A stretch of DNA of 64,000 nt from Brenneria corticis (GCF_003115855.1 NZ_KZ819085.1:62001-126000); one strand, 5' to 3'; positions 1-9,081 are shown, counted from the stretch's first letter. Numbers and translations are program-made. Notes: a model not told the origin generated them from the sequence alone.

Positions 1-44
1 GCCTGCTGAAAATCAAAACCGGGCTGTAGTTCAAAATGTGACAT
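1..44 (-). CDS. kdsD: D-arabinose 5-phosphate isomerase, N-terminal fragment
   Basis: Only the first 14 codons are inside the window; the gene continues beyond base 1. The reverse strand from base 44 reads MSHFELQPGFDFQQ, almost identical to the N-terminus of E. coli KdsD (YrbH). KdsD converts ribulose 5-phosphate to arabinose 5-phosphate for the Kdo sugar of lipopolysaccharide. An AGGA ribosome site lies about ten bases upstream. In E. coli, kdsD directly follows yrbG, as here, which supports the call despite the short piece. Confidence 0.85.
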   Translation of the reverse strand, partial: MSHFELQPGFDFQQ

Positions 45-99
45 ACCTGGATAATCCTGCTTGTTTTGATGTTCTGGTTAATGGGTTCCGACGTTCTGC

Positions 100-1065
100 T
101 CAGGAAAAAAGGAACAACGCCGCCAGATAGGCGACGAAGGCGCATAGCAACAGCGCGCCCGCGCCTTGTCCGATGCGGCGTTTTCTGCTGAGGCAAAGCG
201 CCGTCAGCAGCGCGCTGGCGCCCAGCATGACCCAATAATCGCGCTGGAAGGCGAGCGGGTTGAGTACGCCCGGCGAAATCAGCGCCGGCACGCCCAGAAC
301 GATGGCGATATTAAAAACATTGGAGCCGATAAGATTGCCCAGCGCAATATCATCTTCTTTTTTCAGGGTGCCGACAATGGCGGTCGCCAGCTCCGGCAAA
401 CTGGTGCCGACCGCCAGCACGGTCAGGCCGATGGTCAGTTCGCTGATATAAAAATGGCGGGCGATCACCGTGGCGTTATCGATCACCATGCGGGCGGCCA
501 TGGGTAAAATAATCAGGCCGAGAATAAGCCATAGCACGGCCACCGTCTGGTTGCTGTCTTCCTGCGGCAATTCCGCCAGCTGTTCCCGGGTCAGGCTATC
601 GACGCCGTCCCGCTGCGCCTGGCGCGCCATTCTGAGCATCAGCAGCATAAAGAGTCCGGCGGCAATCAGCAGCAGCGCGCCGTCGGCGCGGCTCAGATGG
701 CTATCATGCAGTAAAAAACCGCACAAAACGGTGACCAGCAGCATAGGCGGGAATTCCCGGCGCAACAGGGCGGAGTGCACCGTCAAAGGGCGAATCAGCG
801 CCGCGCTGCCGAGAATTAACAGAATATTGGCTATATTGGAACCCAGCACGTTGCCGACCGCCATATCGATCTGGTCGTTTAGCGCCGCCGTTACCGAGAC
901 GATTAATTCCGGCAGGGAGGTGCCGAAGCCGACGATGGTCATGCCGATAATCAGCGGCGGGATGCCAAAAGAACGGGCGAGAACCGCCGCGCCGTAGACC
1001 AGGCGATCGGCGCCGTAGACCAGCAATACTAAACCAACAATCAAGAGTACTGTCGCAAAGAGCAT
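100..1065 (-). CDS. yrbG: Calcium/sodium antiporter, CaCA family inner-membrane exchanger
   Basis: This is an inner-membrane cation exchanger of the Ca2+:cation antiporter family, 321 residues against about 325 in E. coli YrbG. It shows the two inverted alpha repeats of the family: GFGTSLPELIVS in the N-terminal half and AVGTSLPELATA in the C-terminal half, each followed by a G-N-x-x-G-S-N motif that lines the ion site. About ten hydrophobic helices are visible. The ATG at 1065 is preferred to an upstream ATG at 1146 because it gives the family N-terminus (MLFATVLLIVG) and follows AAGGA at a proper distance. It heads the kdsD gene row. Its physiological role is unclear even in E. coli. Confidence 0.93.
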   Translation of the reverse strand: MLFATVLLIVGLVLLVYGADRLVYGAAVLARSFGIPPLIIGMTIVGFGTSLPELIVSVTAALNDQIDMAVGNVLGSNIANILLILGSAALIRPLTVHSALLRREFPPMLLVTVLCGFLLHDSHLSRADGALLLIAAGLFMLLMLRMARQAQRDGVDSLTREQLAELPQEDSNQTVAVLWLILGLIILPMAARMVIDNATVIARHFYISELTIGLTVLAVGTSLPELATAIVGTLKKEDDIALGNLIGSNVFNIAIVLGVPALISPGVLNPLAFQRDYWVMLGASALLTALCLSRKRRIGQGAGALLLCAFVAYLAALFLFS

Positions 1066-1359
1066 GCGGCGTCCTTTATAAGGTATAATCACCCGTTGAT
1101 AACCAGCCGTTCCGGACGAATTTTGCCCAAAGAGGGTGCTTTTCATGATTAGCGCTAATTCTGACCGCGCGGGGCGGAAAAGTAAAACCTGCGGCGGTTT
1201 TGTTTCGCCTCTTTGGACAAGAACTTACCGTAATTTTTTGTAAAATTCGCACCTGGCGCGAGTACAACCGTTAGGCTTTACGAATGAGTTCATAGGATGG
1301 TTATCCGTCAAAAACCAGCGATCGTATGCAACACGCTGATCGGTAAGGAATATAAGATC

Positions 1360-2175
1360 ATGGACCCTAAGGTTACCAATCTGGTCGAAATCCGCGGCCT
1401 GAGCTTTCGACGCGGGAAACGACAGATTTTTACAGATATCACGCTGAATGTTCCTAAAGGCAAGGTTACCGCGATTATGGGGCCTTCCGGTATCGGCAAA
1501 ACCACGCTGCTGCGTTTGATTGGCGGGCAGTTGCAGCCGGATAGCGGTGAAATCTGGTTTGATGGCGACAATATCCCCCGGCTTTCCCGTAGCGAGCTGT
1601 ATAACGCCCGCAAAAAGATGAGCATGCTGTTTCAGTCCGGCGCGTTATTTACCGACCTGAACGTGTTTGATAATGTCGCCTGGCCGCTGCGCGAGCACAG
1701 TCGTTTGCCGGAGCCGCTGTTGCGCAGCACGGTGATGATGAAGCTCGAAGCCGTGGGGCTGCGCGGGGCCGCCAACCTTATGCCCGCCGAGCTTTCCGGC
1801 GGCATGGCGCGCCGCGCCGCGCTGGCGCGGGCCATTGCGCTTGACCCGCAGCTGATCATGTTCGATGAACCTTTCGTCGGACAGGATCCGATAACCATGG
1901 GAACGCTGGTGAAGCTGATTGATGAACTGAATCACGCGCTGGGGGTTACCTGTATCGTGGTTTCCCATGATGTGCCGGAGGTGATGAGCATCGCCGATTA
2001 CGCTTACATCGTGGCCGACCAGCATGTGGTGGCGGAGGGAACGGCGGCGCAGTTGCAGGCCAACGACGACTCCCGCGTCCGCCAGTTTCTGGACGGTATC
2101 GCCGATGGGCCGGTGCCTTTCCGTTTTCCGGCGGGTGACTATAAAACCGCGCTGTTAGGTTCAGCAGGGGGTTAA
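1360..2175 (+). CDS. mlaF: Phospholipid ABC transporter ATP-binding protein MlaF
   Basis: This is the cytoplasmic ATPase of the MlaFEDB inner-membrane complex, which moves phospholipids between the outer and inner membranes and keeps the outer leaflet asymmetric. The 271-residue protein has Walker A GPSGIGKTT, signature LSGGMARR, Walker B LIMFDEPF and an H-loop histidine in VVSHDVPEV. The ATG at 1360 follows AAGGAA and matches the E. coli start; an in-frame ATG at 1297 would add 21 residues without homology. It is the first gene of mlaFEDCB, divergent from yrbG; mlaE follows after 7 bases. Confidence 0.97.
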   Translation: MDPKVTNLVEIRGLSFRRGKRQIFTDITLNVPKGKVTAIMGPSGIGKTTLLRLIGGQLQPDSGEIWFDGDNIPRLSRSELYNARKKMSMLFQSGALFTDLNVFDNVAWPLREHSRLPEPLLRSTVMMKLEAVGLRGAANLMPAELSGGMARRAALARAIALDPQLIMFDEPFVGQDPITMGTLVKLIDELNHALGVTCIVVSHDVPEVMSIADYAYIVADQHVVAEGTAAQLQANDDSRVRQFLDGIADGPVPFRFPAGDYKTALLGSAGG

Positions 2176-2182
2176 CTAATTC

Positions 2183-2965
2183 ATGTTATTACAGGCGTTG
2201 GCGTCGCTGGGACGTCAGGGAATTTCTACCTGCGCTTCTTTTGGCCGAGCCGGACTGATGCTGTTCAACGCGTTGGTGGGCAAGCCTGAATTCAGGAAAC
2301 AGTGGCCGCTGCTTATCAAACAGCTTTACGGCGTGGGGGTTCAGTCGCTGCTGATCATTATGGTGTCCGGCCTGTTTATCGGCATGGTTCTGGGGCTGCA
2401 GGGCTACCTGGTGCTGACGACCTACAGCGCCGAAGCCAGCCTGGGGATGATGGTCGCCCTGTCTCTGCTGCGCGAACTCGGCCCGGTGGTAACGGCGTTG
2501 TTGTTCGCCGGGCGGGCGGGGTCGGCGCTGACGGCGGAGATCGGCCTGATGAAGGCCACCGAGCAGCTTTCCAGTATGGAAATGATGGCCGTAGACCCGC
2601 TAAGACGCGTGGTCGCCCCGCGATTCTGGGCGGGATTGATCAGTATGCCGCTGCTGGCGATCATCTTTGTCGCGGTCGGCATCTGGGGCGGGTCGCTGGT
2701 CGGCGTCGACTGGAAAGGCATAGACGCCGGTTTTTTCTGGTCCGCAATGCAGGGGGCCGTCGAGTGGCGGCAGGACTTACTGAACTGCGTGATTAAAAGT
2801 ATCGTGTTCGCCATTACCGTGACCTGGATAGCGCTGTTCAACGGTTATGACGCGATCCCGACTTCGGAAGGGATCAGCCGTGCGACGACCCGTACCGTGG
2901 TGCATTCCTCGTTGGCGGTATTGGGATTGGATTTTGTGCTGACAGCACTGATGTTTGGGAACTGA
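2183..2965 (+). CDS. mlaE: Phospholipid ABC transporter permease MlaE
   Basis: This is the membrane-spanning permease (MlaE/YrbE family, 260 residues, the usual length) that pairs with two MlaF ATPases and the MlaD hexamer. It has several long hydrophobic helices and the family core around SLLRELGPVVTALLFAGRAG and EIGLMKATEQLSSMEMMAVDP, where the coupling helix contacts MlaF. The stop is followed by the mlaD start within a few bases, so the genes are translated as one operon. Confidence 0.97.
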   Translation: MLLQALASLGRQGISTCASFGRAGLMLFNALVGKPEFRKQWPLLIKQLYGVGVQSLLIIMVSGLFIGMVLGLQGYLVLTTYSAEASLGMMVALSLLRELGPVVTALLFAGRAGSALTAEIGLMKATEQLSSMEMMAVDPLRRVVAPRFWAGLISMPLLAIIFVAVGIWGGSLVGVDWKGIDAGFFWSAMQGAVEWRQDLLNCVIKSIVFAITVTWIALFNGYDAIPTSEGISRATTRTVVHSSLAVLGLDFVLTALMFGN

Positions 2966-2969
2966 GTCG

Positions 2970-3536
2970 ATGCAAACAAAGAAAAGTGAAATTTGGGTTG
3001 GCGCATTTATGCTGATTGCGCTGTGCGCCATCATCTTTTTGTGTCTGAAAGTGGCCGATATCAAGTCGATCGGCAACCAGCCGACGTATCGTTTGTACGC
3101 GACGTTTGACAATATCGGCGGGCTGAAGGCCCGTTCGCCGGTCAGAATCGGCGGCGTGGTGATAGGACGAGTGGCGGATATTTCGCTGGATGAGAAAAGC
3201 TACCTTCCCCGCGTGGCGCTGGATATTGAGCAGCGTTACGACCGCATTCCCGATACCAGCTCGCTGGCGATCCGTACCTCCGGCCTGCTGGGCGAGCAGT
3301 ATCTGGCGCTGAACGTCGGTTTTGAGGACGAAGAGATGGGAACCTCCATATTGCAAGACGGCGGGGTTATTCAGGACACCAAGTCAGCCATGGTGCTGGA
3401 AGACCTCATCGGCCAATTCTTATATAAAAGCGGCGGCAATAACGAGGATAATGCCGGCCAGGGGAACGCCGCGCCGGCAACGAATTCCGCGGCGACGCCC
3501 GAGCCTGCGGGCCAACCTGCGACTTCACATCCATAA
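2970..3536 (+). CDS. mlaD: Mla complex substrate-binding MCE protein MlaD
   Basis: This 188-residue protein has one N-terminal transmembrane helix (about residues 9-28) and a single periplasmic MCE domain (about 38-115, containing ATFDNIGGLKARSPV and IGGVVIGRV). MlaD hexamers form the lipid channel that receives phospholipid from MlaC. The C-terminal tail after about residue 155 is rich in Ala, Asn and Pro and looks disordered. The start at 2970 matches E. coli (MQTKK); an ATG five codons upstream lies inside mlaE. It is followed by mlaC after 12 bases. Confidence 0.96.
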   Translation: MQTKKSEIWVGAFMLIALCAIIFLCLKVADIKSIGNQPTYRLYATFDNIGGLKARSPVRIGGVVIGRVADISLDEKSYLPRVALDIEQRYDRIPDTSSLAIRTSGLLGEQYLALNVGFEDEEMGTSILQDGGVIQDTKSAMVLEDLIGQFLYKSGGNNEDNAGQGNAAPATNSAATPEPAGQPATSHP

Positions 3537-3548
3537 GAGGATAGCTGT

Positions 3549-4178
3549 ATGTTTAAACGTTTACTGATGGTGGCTCTGCTGGTGGTTGCGCCGTTGGCCA
3601 ACGCCGCGGATCAAACCAACCCTTATCGTTTGATGAGCGAGGCGGCGCAAAAAACCTTTGACCGCCTGAAAACCGAACAGCCGCGCATCAGACAAAATCC
3701 GGACTATCTGCGCAACGTGGTGCGTGAAGAACTGCTGCCGTACGTACAGATCAGATATGCCGGCGCGCTGGTCCTCGGCCGTTATTACAAAGACGCCACG
3801 CCCGCTCAGCGCGATGCCTATTTCAAAGCGTTTGAAGCCTATCTGGAGCAGGCCTACGGCCAGGCTCTGGCGTTATATCACGGGCAAACCTATCAGATCG
3901 CCCCCGATCAACCGCTGGGCGACGCCAATATTATTTCTATCCGCGTCACCATTATCGATCAAGGCGGTCGTCCGCCGGTGCGCCTTGATTTCCAGTGGCG
4001 TAAAAACAGCCAGTCCGGCAACTGGCAGGCGTATGACATGATTGCCGAAGGCGTGAGCATGATCACCACCAAGCAGAATGAATGGGCGGCGACGCTGCGT
4101 CAAAAAGGCGTGGACGGCCTGACCCAGCAGCTGCAAGCCGCGGCGGAACGAAAGATTACGCTGGATCAGCAGAACTGA
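3549..4178 (+). CDS. mlaC: Periplasmic phospholipid shuttle MlaC
   Basis: This is the soluble periplasmic lipid carrier between the outer-membrane MlaA-porin complex and MlaFEDB. The 209-residue precursor has a clear signal peptide (MFKRLLMVALLVVAPLANA, cleavage before ADQ). The rest matches the MlaC/Ttg2D fold, including LLPYVQIRYAGALVLGRYYK and the C-terminal WQAYDMIAEGVSMI segment. An AAGAGG site precedes the ATG. It is the fourth gene of the operon. Confidence 0.96.
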   Translation: MFKRLLMVALLVVAPLANAADQTNPYRLMSEAAQKTFDRLKTEQPRIRQNPDYLRNVVREELLPYVQIRYAGALVLGRYYKDATPAQRDAYFKAFEAYLEQAYGQALALYHGQTYQIAPDQPLGDANIISIRVTIIDQGGRPPVRLDFQWRKNSQSGNWQAYDMIAEGVSMITTKQNEWAATLRQKGVDGLTQQLQAAAERKITLDQQN

Positions 4179-4211
4179 TCCGGATAAACCACACTGGGCT
4201 GGGTAAGAAAA

Positions 4212-4505
4212 ATGGCTAATGCACTGAGCTGGCAGTCGCAGCAATCGACGCTGCTTGTCGCCGGCGCGCTGGATCGGGAGACGCTGCTGCCGCTGTGGCA
4301 GCAGCGCGACAAGCTGCTGGCGGACAAAACGACGCTGGATGTGTCCGGGCTGGATCGCGTTGATTCCGCCGGTCTGGCGCTGTTGCTTCATTTTTACCAC
4401 CTGCGGTCGCAGCAGGGCGTCGAACTGAAAATCATCGGGGCGGGGGATCGGTTAAAAACGCTGATAGCCTTGTATAACCTGAATGAAATCATCCCTGTGT
4501 CTTAA
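4212..4505 (+). CDS. mlaB: Mla complex STAS-domain subunit MlaB
   Basis: This small cytoplasmic STAS protein (97 residues) binds MlaF and is needed for the assembly and activity of the transporter in E. coli. The STAS core is visible as TTLDVSGLDRVDSAGLALLL, with the conserved D-S-A-G loop that in E. coli contacts MlaF. It is the last gene of the operon; a strong hairpin follows 37 bases after the stop. Confidence 0.95.
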   Translation: MANALSWQSQQSTLLVAGALDRETLLPLWQQRDKLLADKTTLDVSGLDRVDSAGLALLLHFYHLRSQQGVELKIIGAGDRLKTLIALYNLNEIIPVS

Positions 4506-4542
4506 GCGGCATAAATTTGTATCGATAACGCGCTGTCTGAAT

Positions 4543-4579
4543 CCCCTTAAAAAATCGCCGGGAGCGATTTTTTAAGGGG
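4543..4579. terminator. Perfect 16-bp stem-loop after the mla operon
   Basis: Bases 4543-4558 pair perfectly with 4564-4579, leaving a five-base loop CGGGA. The stem carries an A6 run on its 5' side and a T6 run on its 3' side. It sits between mlaB and ibaG and most likely ends mla transcription. The loop and A/T-rich stem are shared with hairpins near 12.0, 28.9 and 40.0 kb. Confidence 0.8.
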
Positions 4580-4659
4580 ATTTCTCTGTTTAAGATAGCG
4601 CCGTATTCATCTAAGATACCACCCTGTTTATCATCCCCCTGACATAGAAATCGAGAGCG

Positions 4660-4914
4660 ATGGAAAATAATGAAATTAAAGACGTGCTGATAAACGCATT
4701 GGCACTCGAGGAAGCCCATGTATCCGGCGATGGCAGCCATTTTCAGGTCATCGTGGTGGGCGAGCAGTTCGCCGGAATGAGTCGGGTGAAGAAGCAGCAA
4801 ACCGTTTATGCTCCGCTGATGGAGTACATCGCGGATAACCGCATTCACGCCCTGTCGATCAAGGCTTATACGCCGGAAGAATGGCAGCGCGATCGCAAGC
4901 TTAACGGTTTTTAA
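4660..4914 (+). CDS. ibaG: BolA-family protein IbaG
   Basis: This 84-residue BolA-like protein corresponds to E. coli IbaG (YrbA). It has the BolA fold with the invariant histidine region GDGSHFQVIVVGEQFAGMSRVKKQQ and the C-terminal IHALSIKAYTPEEW. BolA proteins pair with monothiol glutaredoxins around Fe-S clusters; IbaG was linked to acid stress in E. coli. It lies 55 bases upstream of murA in the same direction, as in E. coli. Confidence 0.95.
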   Translation: MENNEIKDVLINALALEEAHVSGDGSHFQVIVVGEQFAGMSRVKKQQTVYAPLMEYIADNRIHALSIKAYTPEEWQRDRKLNGF

Positions 4915-4969
4915 GCCTGTGGTTATGTGATTCGCAAGATTGAATTTGAAACATTGAGAAACAGCCGCT

Positions 4970-6232
4970 ATGGATAAATTTCGTGTGCAGGGGCCGACCC
5001 GGCTCACCGGTGAAGTCACCATTTCCGGGGCCAAAAACGCCGCTCTCCCCATCCTGTTCGCTGCCTTGCTCGCGGAAGAGCCGGTAGAGATCCAGAATGT
5101 GCCGAAGCTGAAAGATATTGATACCACGATGAAGCTGCTCGGCCAACTGGGGGCGCGCGTTGAACGTAATGGTTCGGTGCACGTCGACGCCAGCGCGGTC
5201 GACGTATTCTGCGCGCCTTATGATTTGGTGAAAACCATGCGCGCCTCCATCTGGGCGCTGGGGCCGCTGGTGGCGCGTTTCGGACAGGGCCAGGTTTCAT
5301 TGCCGGGCGGATGCGCCATCGGCGCGCGCCCGGTTGATTTGCATATCAACGGCCTGGAACAGCTGGGGGCGAAAATCACCCTGGAAGAGGGCTACGTCAA
5401 GGCCTCGGTGGACGGTCGTCTGCAAGGCGCGCATATCGTTATGGATAAGGTCAGCGTGGGCGCCACGGTGACCATCATGAGCGCGGCGACGCTGGCCGAA
5501 GGGACGACCATTATTGAAAACGCGGCCCGCGAGCCGGAAATTGTCGATACGGCAAACTTCCTGAACACGCTGGGGGCGAAAATCAGCGGCGCGGGCAGCG
5601 ATAAAATCACCGTTGAAGGCGTGGCGCGTTTGGGCGGCGGCGTATACCGCGTGCTGCCGGACCGTATAGAAACCGGAACCTTCCTGGTCGCCGCGGCGAT
5701 TTCCGGCGGTAAAGTGCTCTGCCGCCACACCCGCCCCGATACGCTGGATGCGGTACTGGCGAAGCTGCGCGAAGCCGGTGCGGATATCGAAACCGGCGAG
5801 GATTGGATTAGCCTTGATATGCAGGGCCGGCGTCCGAAAGCGGTGACCATCCGCACCGCGCCGCATCCCGGCTTCCCGACGGACATGCAGGCGCAGTTCA
5901 GCCTGTTGAACCTGGTGGCGGAAGGCACCGGCGTTATCACCGAAACGATTTTTGAAAACCGCTTTATGCACGTGCCGGAGCTGATCCGCATGGGGGCTCA
6001 GGCGGAAATCGAAAGCAATACGGTGATTTGCCACGGCGTGGCAACGCTATCCGGCGCCCAGGTGATGGCGACGGATTTGCGCGCGTCGGCCAGTCTGGTG
6101 CTGGCGGGCTGTATTGCCGAGGGGGTGACGGTGGTCGACCGCATCTATCATATCGACCGCGGCTACGAGCGTATCGAAGATAAGCTGCGGGCGCTGGGCG
6201 CCAATATCGAACGCGTCAAAGCCGGCGAGTAA
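4970..6232 (+). CDS. murA: UDP-N-acetylglucosamine 1-carboxyvinyltransferase MurA
   Basis: MurA catalyses the first committed step of peptidoglycan synthesis, transfer of enolpyruvate from PEP to UDP-GlcNAc in the cytoplasm. The protein has 420 residues, close to the E. coli length of 419. The catalytic Cys115, the fosfomycin target, is present in the loop GGCAIGAR, and Lys22 lies in the N-terminal SGAKNAALP motif. The inside-out alpha/beta barrel repeats are intact. The Cys115 loop shows no Cys-to-Asp change of the naturally fosfomycin-resistant type. It is convergent with degS. Confidence 0.98.
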   Translation: MDKFRVQGPTRLTGEVTISGAKNAALPILFAALLAEEPVEIQNVPKLKDIDTTMKLLGQLGARVERNGSVHVDASAVDVFCAPYDLVKTMRASIWALGPLVARFGQGQVSLPGGCAIGARPVDLHINGLEQLGAKITLEEGYVKASVDGRLQGAHIVMDKVSVGATVTIMSAATLAEGTTIIENAAREPEIVDTANFLNTLGAKISGAGSDKITVEGVARLGGGVYRVLPDRIETGTFLVAAAISGGKVLCRHTRPDTLDAVLAKLREAGADIETGEDWISLDMQGRRPKAVTIRTAPHPGFPTDMQAQFSLLNLVAEGTGVITETIFENRFMHVPELIRMGAQAEIESNTVICHGVATLSGAQVMATDLRASASLVLAGCIAEGVTVVDRIYHIDRGYERIEDKLRALGANIERVKAGE

Positions 6233-6241
6233 GCGCGGCGG

Positions 6242-6267
6242 ACCGGGCGGCAGGACTACCGCCCGGT
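6242..6267. terminator. Hairpin between convergent murA and degS
   Basis: A 9-bp GC-rich stem (6242-6250 with 6259-6267) and an eight-base loop fill the gap between the murA stop and the degS stop. No T-run follows on either side, so termination would be weak or factor-assisted. Its position between convergent genes supports a shared 3' end. Confidence 0.5.
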
Positions 6268-7359
6268 TCAGTTGACCGGAAACTCCTGAATCGTCATATT
6301 CAAGGTTATCGATTTTTTATCGCGTTCGATGGTAATGGGGATCACGGTGCCCGGACGTAACTCCGCCACCTGATCCATGGTTTCAATCACCGAGCGGGTT
6401 GGTTTATTGTTGACGCTCAACAGAATATCATCAACCTGGATCCCCGCTTTATCCGCCGGTCCGCCCGGATCGACCGTTTTGACCAGAATCCCGCTTAGCC
6501 TTCCCTGTCCGAAGCCTGTGCTGTCGATATTTTCCATCTGTACGCCGTTGATGCCGATATAGCCGCGGATTACCCGGCCGTCGCGGATAAGCTTGCCCAT
6601 CACTTTGGTTGCCAGGGCGATGGGAATCGCAAAGCTGATGCCTTCAGGCGTTTCTCCGTCGCTGCTTTTATCAAAAGAGAGCGTATTGATGCCGACCAGT
6701 TCACCCAGCGTATTCACCAGCGCGCCGCCGGAGTTGCCGCGATTGATGGAAGCGTCGGTTTGCAGCAGGTTTTGACGGCCGTTCTGGCGATTATCCTCCC
6801 CGGCGGCGCTAAGCCCGACGCGGCCGGTGGCGCTGATAATCCCCTGGGTGATGGTTTGCCCCAGATTGTAGGGATTGCCGATGGCCATCACCACGTCGCC
6901 GATATGCGCCGTGCGCTGCGGATTGATCGGAATAACCGGCAAGTTGGTGCCGTCGATGCGCAATACGGCCAGGTCGGTCAAGGTGTCCGAACCGACGACC
7001 ATCGCCTCAAAGAGTCTGCCGTCCTGAAGGGCGACCAGAATCTGCTGCGCGTTGTTAATCACGTGCCTGTTGGTCAGAATATAGCCCTGGTCGTTCATAA
7101 TGACGCCGGAGCCGAGGGTGCGGATTTCGAGTTCGTTCTGCTGTTGCGGATTGGGAACCCGGTTATAGACATTGACCACCGCCGGCGCGGCGCGGCGCAC
7201 CCCCTGATAGTAGCTGAGCGGCGTATCTTCCTGCGCGTTGTCATTACTCTCGCCGTGGTTAAACCATGGGGTATTGGGTCGCAGTCCGGGAAGTGCGACC
7301 AGCAGAATGCCGGCGACGATCAGGCCAAGCAACGCGGAACGGAGTAACTTAACAAGCAT
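6268..7359 (-). CDS. degS: Outer-membrane stress sensor protease DegS
   Basis: DegS is an inner-membrane-anchored serine protease. On binding misfolded porin C-termini through its PDZ domain it cuts RseA and so starts the sigma-E response. The 363-residue protein has an N-terminal membrane anchor (about residues 5-24) and a trypsin-like domain with a His99-Asp129-Ser210 triad (NRHVI, TDLAVL, RGNSGGAL). One C-terminal PDZ domain (about 270-355) follows. Relative to E. coli the protease domain carries a few extra residues around 186-194 (AGEDNRQNG), before the active serine. It follows degQ in the same direction. Confidence 0.96.
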   Translation of the reverse strand: MLVKLLRSALLGLIVAGILLVALPGLRPNTPWFNHGESNDNAQEDTPLSYYQGVRRAAPAVVNVYNRVPNPQQQNELEIRTLGSGVIMNDQGYILTNRHVINNAQQILVALQDGRLFEAMVVGSDTLTDLAVLRIDGTNLPVIPINPQRTAHIGDVVMAIGNPYNLGQTITQGIISATGRVGLSAAGEDNRQNGRQNLLQTDASINRGNSGGALVNTLGELVGINTLSFDKSSDGETPEGISFAIPIALATKVMGKLIRDGRVIRGYIGINGVQMENIDSTGFGQGRLSGILVKTVDPGGPADKAGIQVDDILLSVNNKPTRSVIETMDQVAELRPGTVIPITIERDKKSITLNMTIQEFPVN

Positions 7360-7409
7360 GGGCGTGTTTACTGTAAAAAAGAGTATGTCGGTGAGAATAT
7401 CATGAGACG

Positions 7410-7482
7410 ATCGGACAGGGCAGAGCGCCCTGTCCGATTTTTTGCCGCGGGCTTACCGGCTGCGGCCCTTCGGGGAGCCGGT
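7410..7482 (+). terminator. Two hairpins in the degQ-degS gap, one shaped like a plus-strand terminator
   Basis: Bases 7410-7421 pair with 7427-7438 (12 bp) and are followed on the plus strand by T7438-T7443, the form of an intrinsic terminator. A second hairpin (7455-7461 with 7476-7482, inner CCC-TTCG-GGG) lies next to it. Both flanking genes are on the minus strand, where no T-run follows. The element may stop antisense transcription entering from degS or act as an mRNA stability hairpin. Confidence 0.5.
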
Positions 7483-7494
7483 TTGGCGAAATGA

Positions 7495-8868
7495 TTAACG
7501 CAACAGCAGGTAAATCGTTTCGTCGCCCCGCACGATGTTCAGCGCCAGAACGGCAGGTTTCGTCTCCAGAACCTTACGCAACTGGGTGATGTTCTCCACC
7601 CGCTCACGGTTGACGCCGATGATGATATCGCCCTTCTGCAGGCCAATCTGCGCCGCGGGCGAATCTTTGGCGACGTTATCGATCTGTACGCCTTTGCCGC
7701 CGTCTTTCAACTGCCCGTTGGTCAGGGAGGCGCCCTGTAGCGCCGGGTACAGGGTTTCCGCGCTGGTTGTGGCGGTGGCGCTGTTATCCAGAACCACGGA
7801 GACCTCCTGGCGTTTACCGTCGCGCAGCAGGCCTATCTTCACGGTTTTGCCCGGCGCGGTGGTGCCTATCTTGGCGCGCAGTTCGGCAAAGCTGTTGATC
7901 GGTTTTCCGTCCAGCGAGGTAAGGACATCGCCCGCCTTGATCCCCGCTTTCGCGGCGGCGGATTGCGGCAGCACTTCACTGACGAACGCGCCGCGCTGCG
8001 CATCGACCTTGAAGGCCTTCGCCATTTCGGCGGTCATTTCGCTGCCTTTGATGCCCAGCACGCCGCGTTTCACTTCGCCGAACTCAACCAGCTGCTGCGC
8101 CAGGTTTTGCGCCATATTGCTGGGAATGGCGAAGCCGATGCCGATATTTCCGCCCCCAGGGGCCAGAATAGCGGTATTGATGCCGATCAGTTCGCCGTTC
8201 AGGTTAACCAATGCGCCGCCGGAGTTACCGCGGTTGATGGAGGCATCGGTCTGAATGAAGTTTTCCAACCCTTCCAGATTCAGCCCGCTGCGGCCCAGCG
8301 CCGAGATGATGCCGGAGGTGGCCGTTTGCCCCAGGCCGAACGGGTTCCCCACGGCGACGGCGAAATCGCCCACGCGCAGCTGGTCGGAGTCGGCCATTTT
8401 GATCTCAACCAGATTTTTGGCGTTGGTCAGCTGCAGCAGGGCGATATCGCTCTGTTCGTCGCGACCGATCAATTTCGCCTCGTATTCGCGTCCGTCATTC
8501 AGCTGTACGCGAATTTTATCCGCATTGTTGATCACGTGATTATTGGTGAGGACGTAGCCTTTCGCGGCGTCGATGATGACGCCCGAGCCCAGTCCTTCAA
8601 AGGGGCGGGTGCTTTGTTTATCTGTCGGGAGATTGGGGCCGAAGAAGAACTTGAACTCTTCGGGGATACGCTGGCGCTGTACCTGGGTGCCTTCGATATG
8701 CACGCTGACCACCGCGGGCAACACTTTTTCCAGCATGGGCGCCAGGCTGGGAAGCTGCTGCTGTCCGGGCACGACGGCGGGCAACGCGGCGTTGGCGGCC
8801 GGGAACGATGACAGGGTTAAGCTTATGCTCATTGCCAGCGCACTAAATAATAAAGATTTTTTCTTCAT
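7495..8868 (-). CDS. degQ: Periplasmic serine endoprotease DegQ
   Basis: This is an HtrA-family periplasmic protease and chaperone. The 457-residue precursor (E. coli DegQ 455) has a signal peptide cleaved after about residue 27 (AANA) and the triad His111, Asp141 and Ser216 (TNNHVI, SDIALL, RGNSGGAL). Two PDZ domains follow (about 255-350 and 365-455). DegP carries a longer Q-linker loop; the short loop near 62-90 and the neighbouring degS favour DegQ. The C-terminal IYLLLR is typical. Confidence 0.96.
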   Translation of the reverse strand: MKKKSLLFSALAMSISLTLSSFPAANAALPAVVPGQQQLPSLAPMLEKVLPAVVSVHIEGTQVQRQRIPEEFKFFFGPNLPTDKQSTRPFEGLGSGVIIDAAKGYVLTNNHVINNADKIRVQLNDGREYEAKLIGRDEQSDIALLQLTNAKNLVEIKMADSDQLRVGDFAVAVGNPFGLGQTATSGIISALGRSGLNLEGLENFIQTDASINRGNSGGALVNLNGELIGINTAILAPGGGNIGIGFAIPSNMAQNLAQQLVEFGEVKRGVLGIKGSEMTAEMAKAFKVDAQRGAFVSEVLPQSAAAKAGIKAGDVLTSLDGKPINSFAELRAKIGTTAPGKTVKIGLLRDGKRQEVSVVLDNSATATTSAETLYPALQGASLTNGQLKDGGKGVQIDNVAKDSPAAQIGLQKGDIIIGVNRERVENITQLRKVLETKPAVLALNIVRGDETIYLLLR

Positions 8869-9081
8869 TGTTGATTAACTCTCTCACGACCAGCTGATGA
8901 ATAAAATGATGATATATAAACTTAAACACTCGGTGAAGAGTCAGAGTGGCGATCGGTGTGTAAAGTTCACTGATATTTCGTCAGTAGATTGTAACTATAG
9001 CCTACACCGTTGATTTTACCGGAGGGGAGTCGAGCGAAAAACGTGAGGCTTGATGAGGCCTCACACCATAAGCAATCGCCT

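Noticed and set aside
7963..8811. Open frame of 282 codons on the plus strand inside degQ
   Set aside because: Shadow of degQ, whose catalytic triad and two PDZ domains are intact on the other strand.
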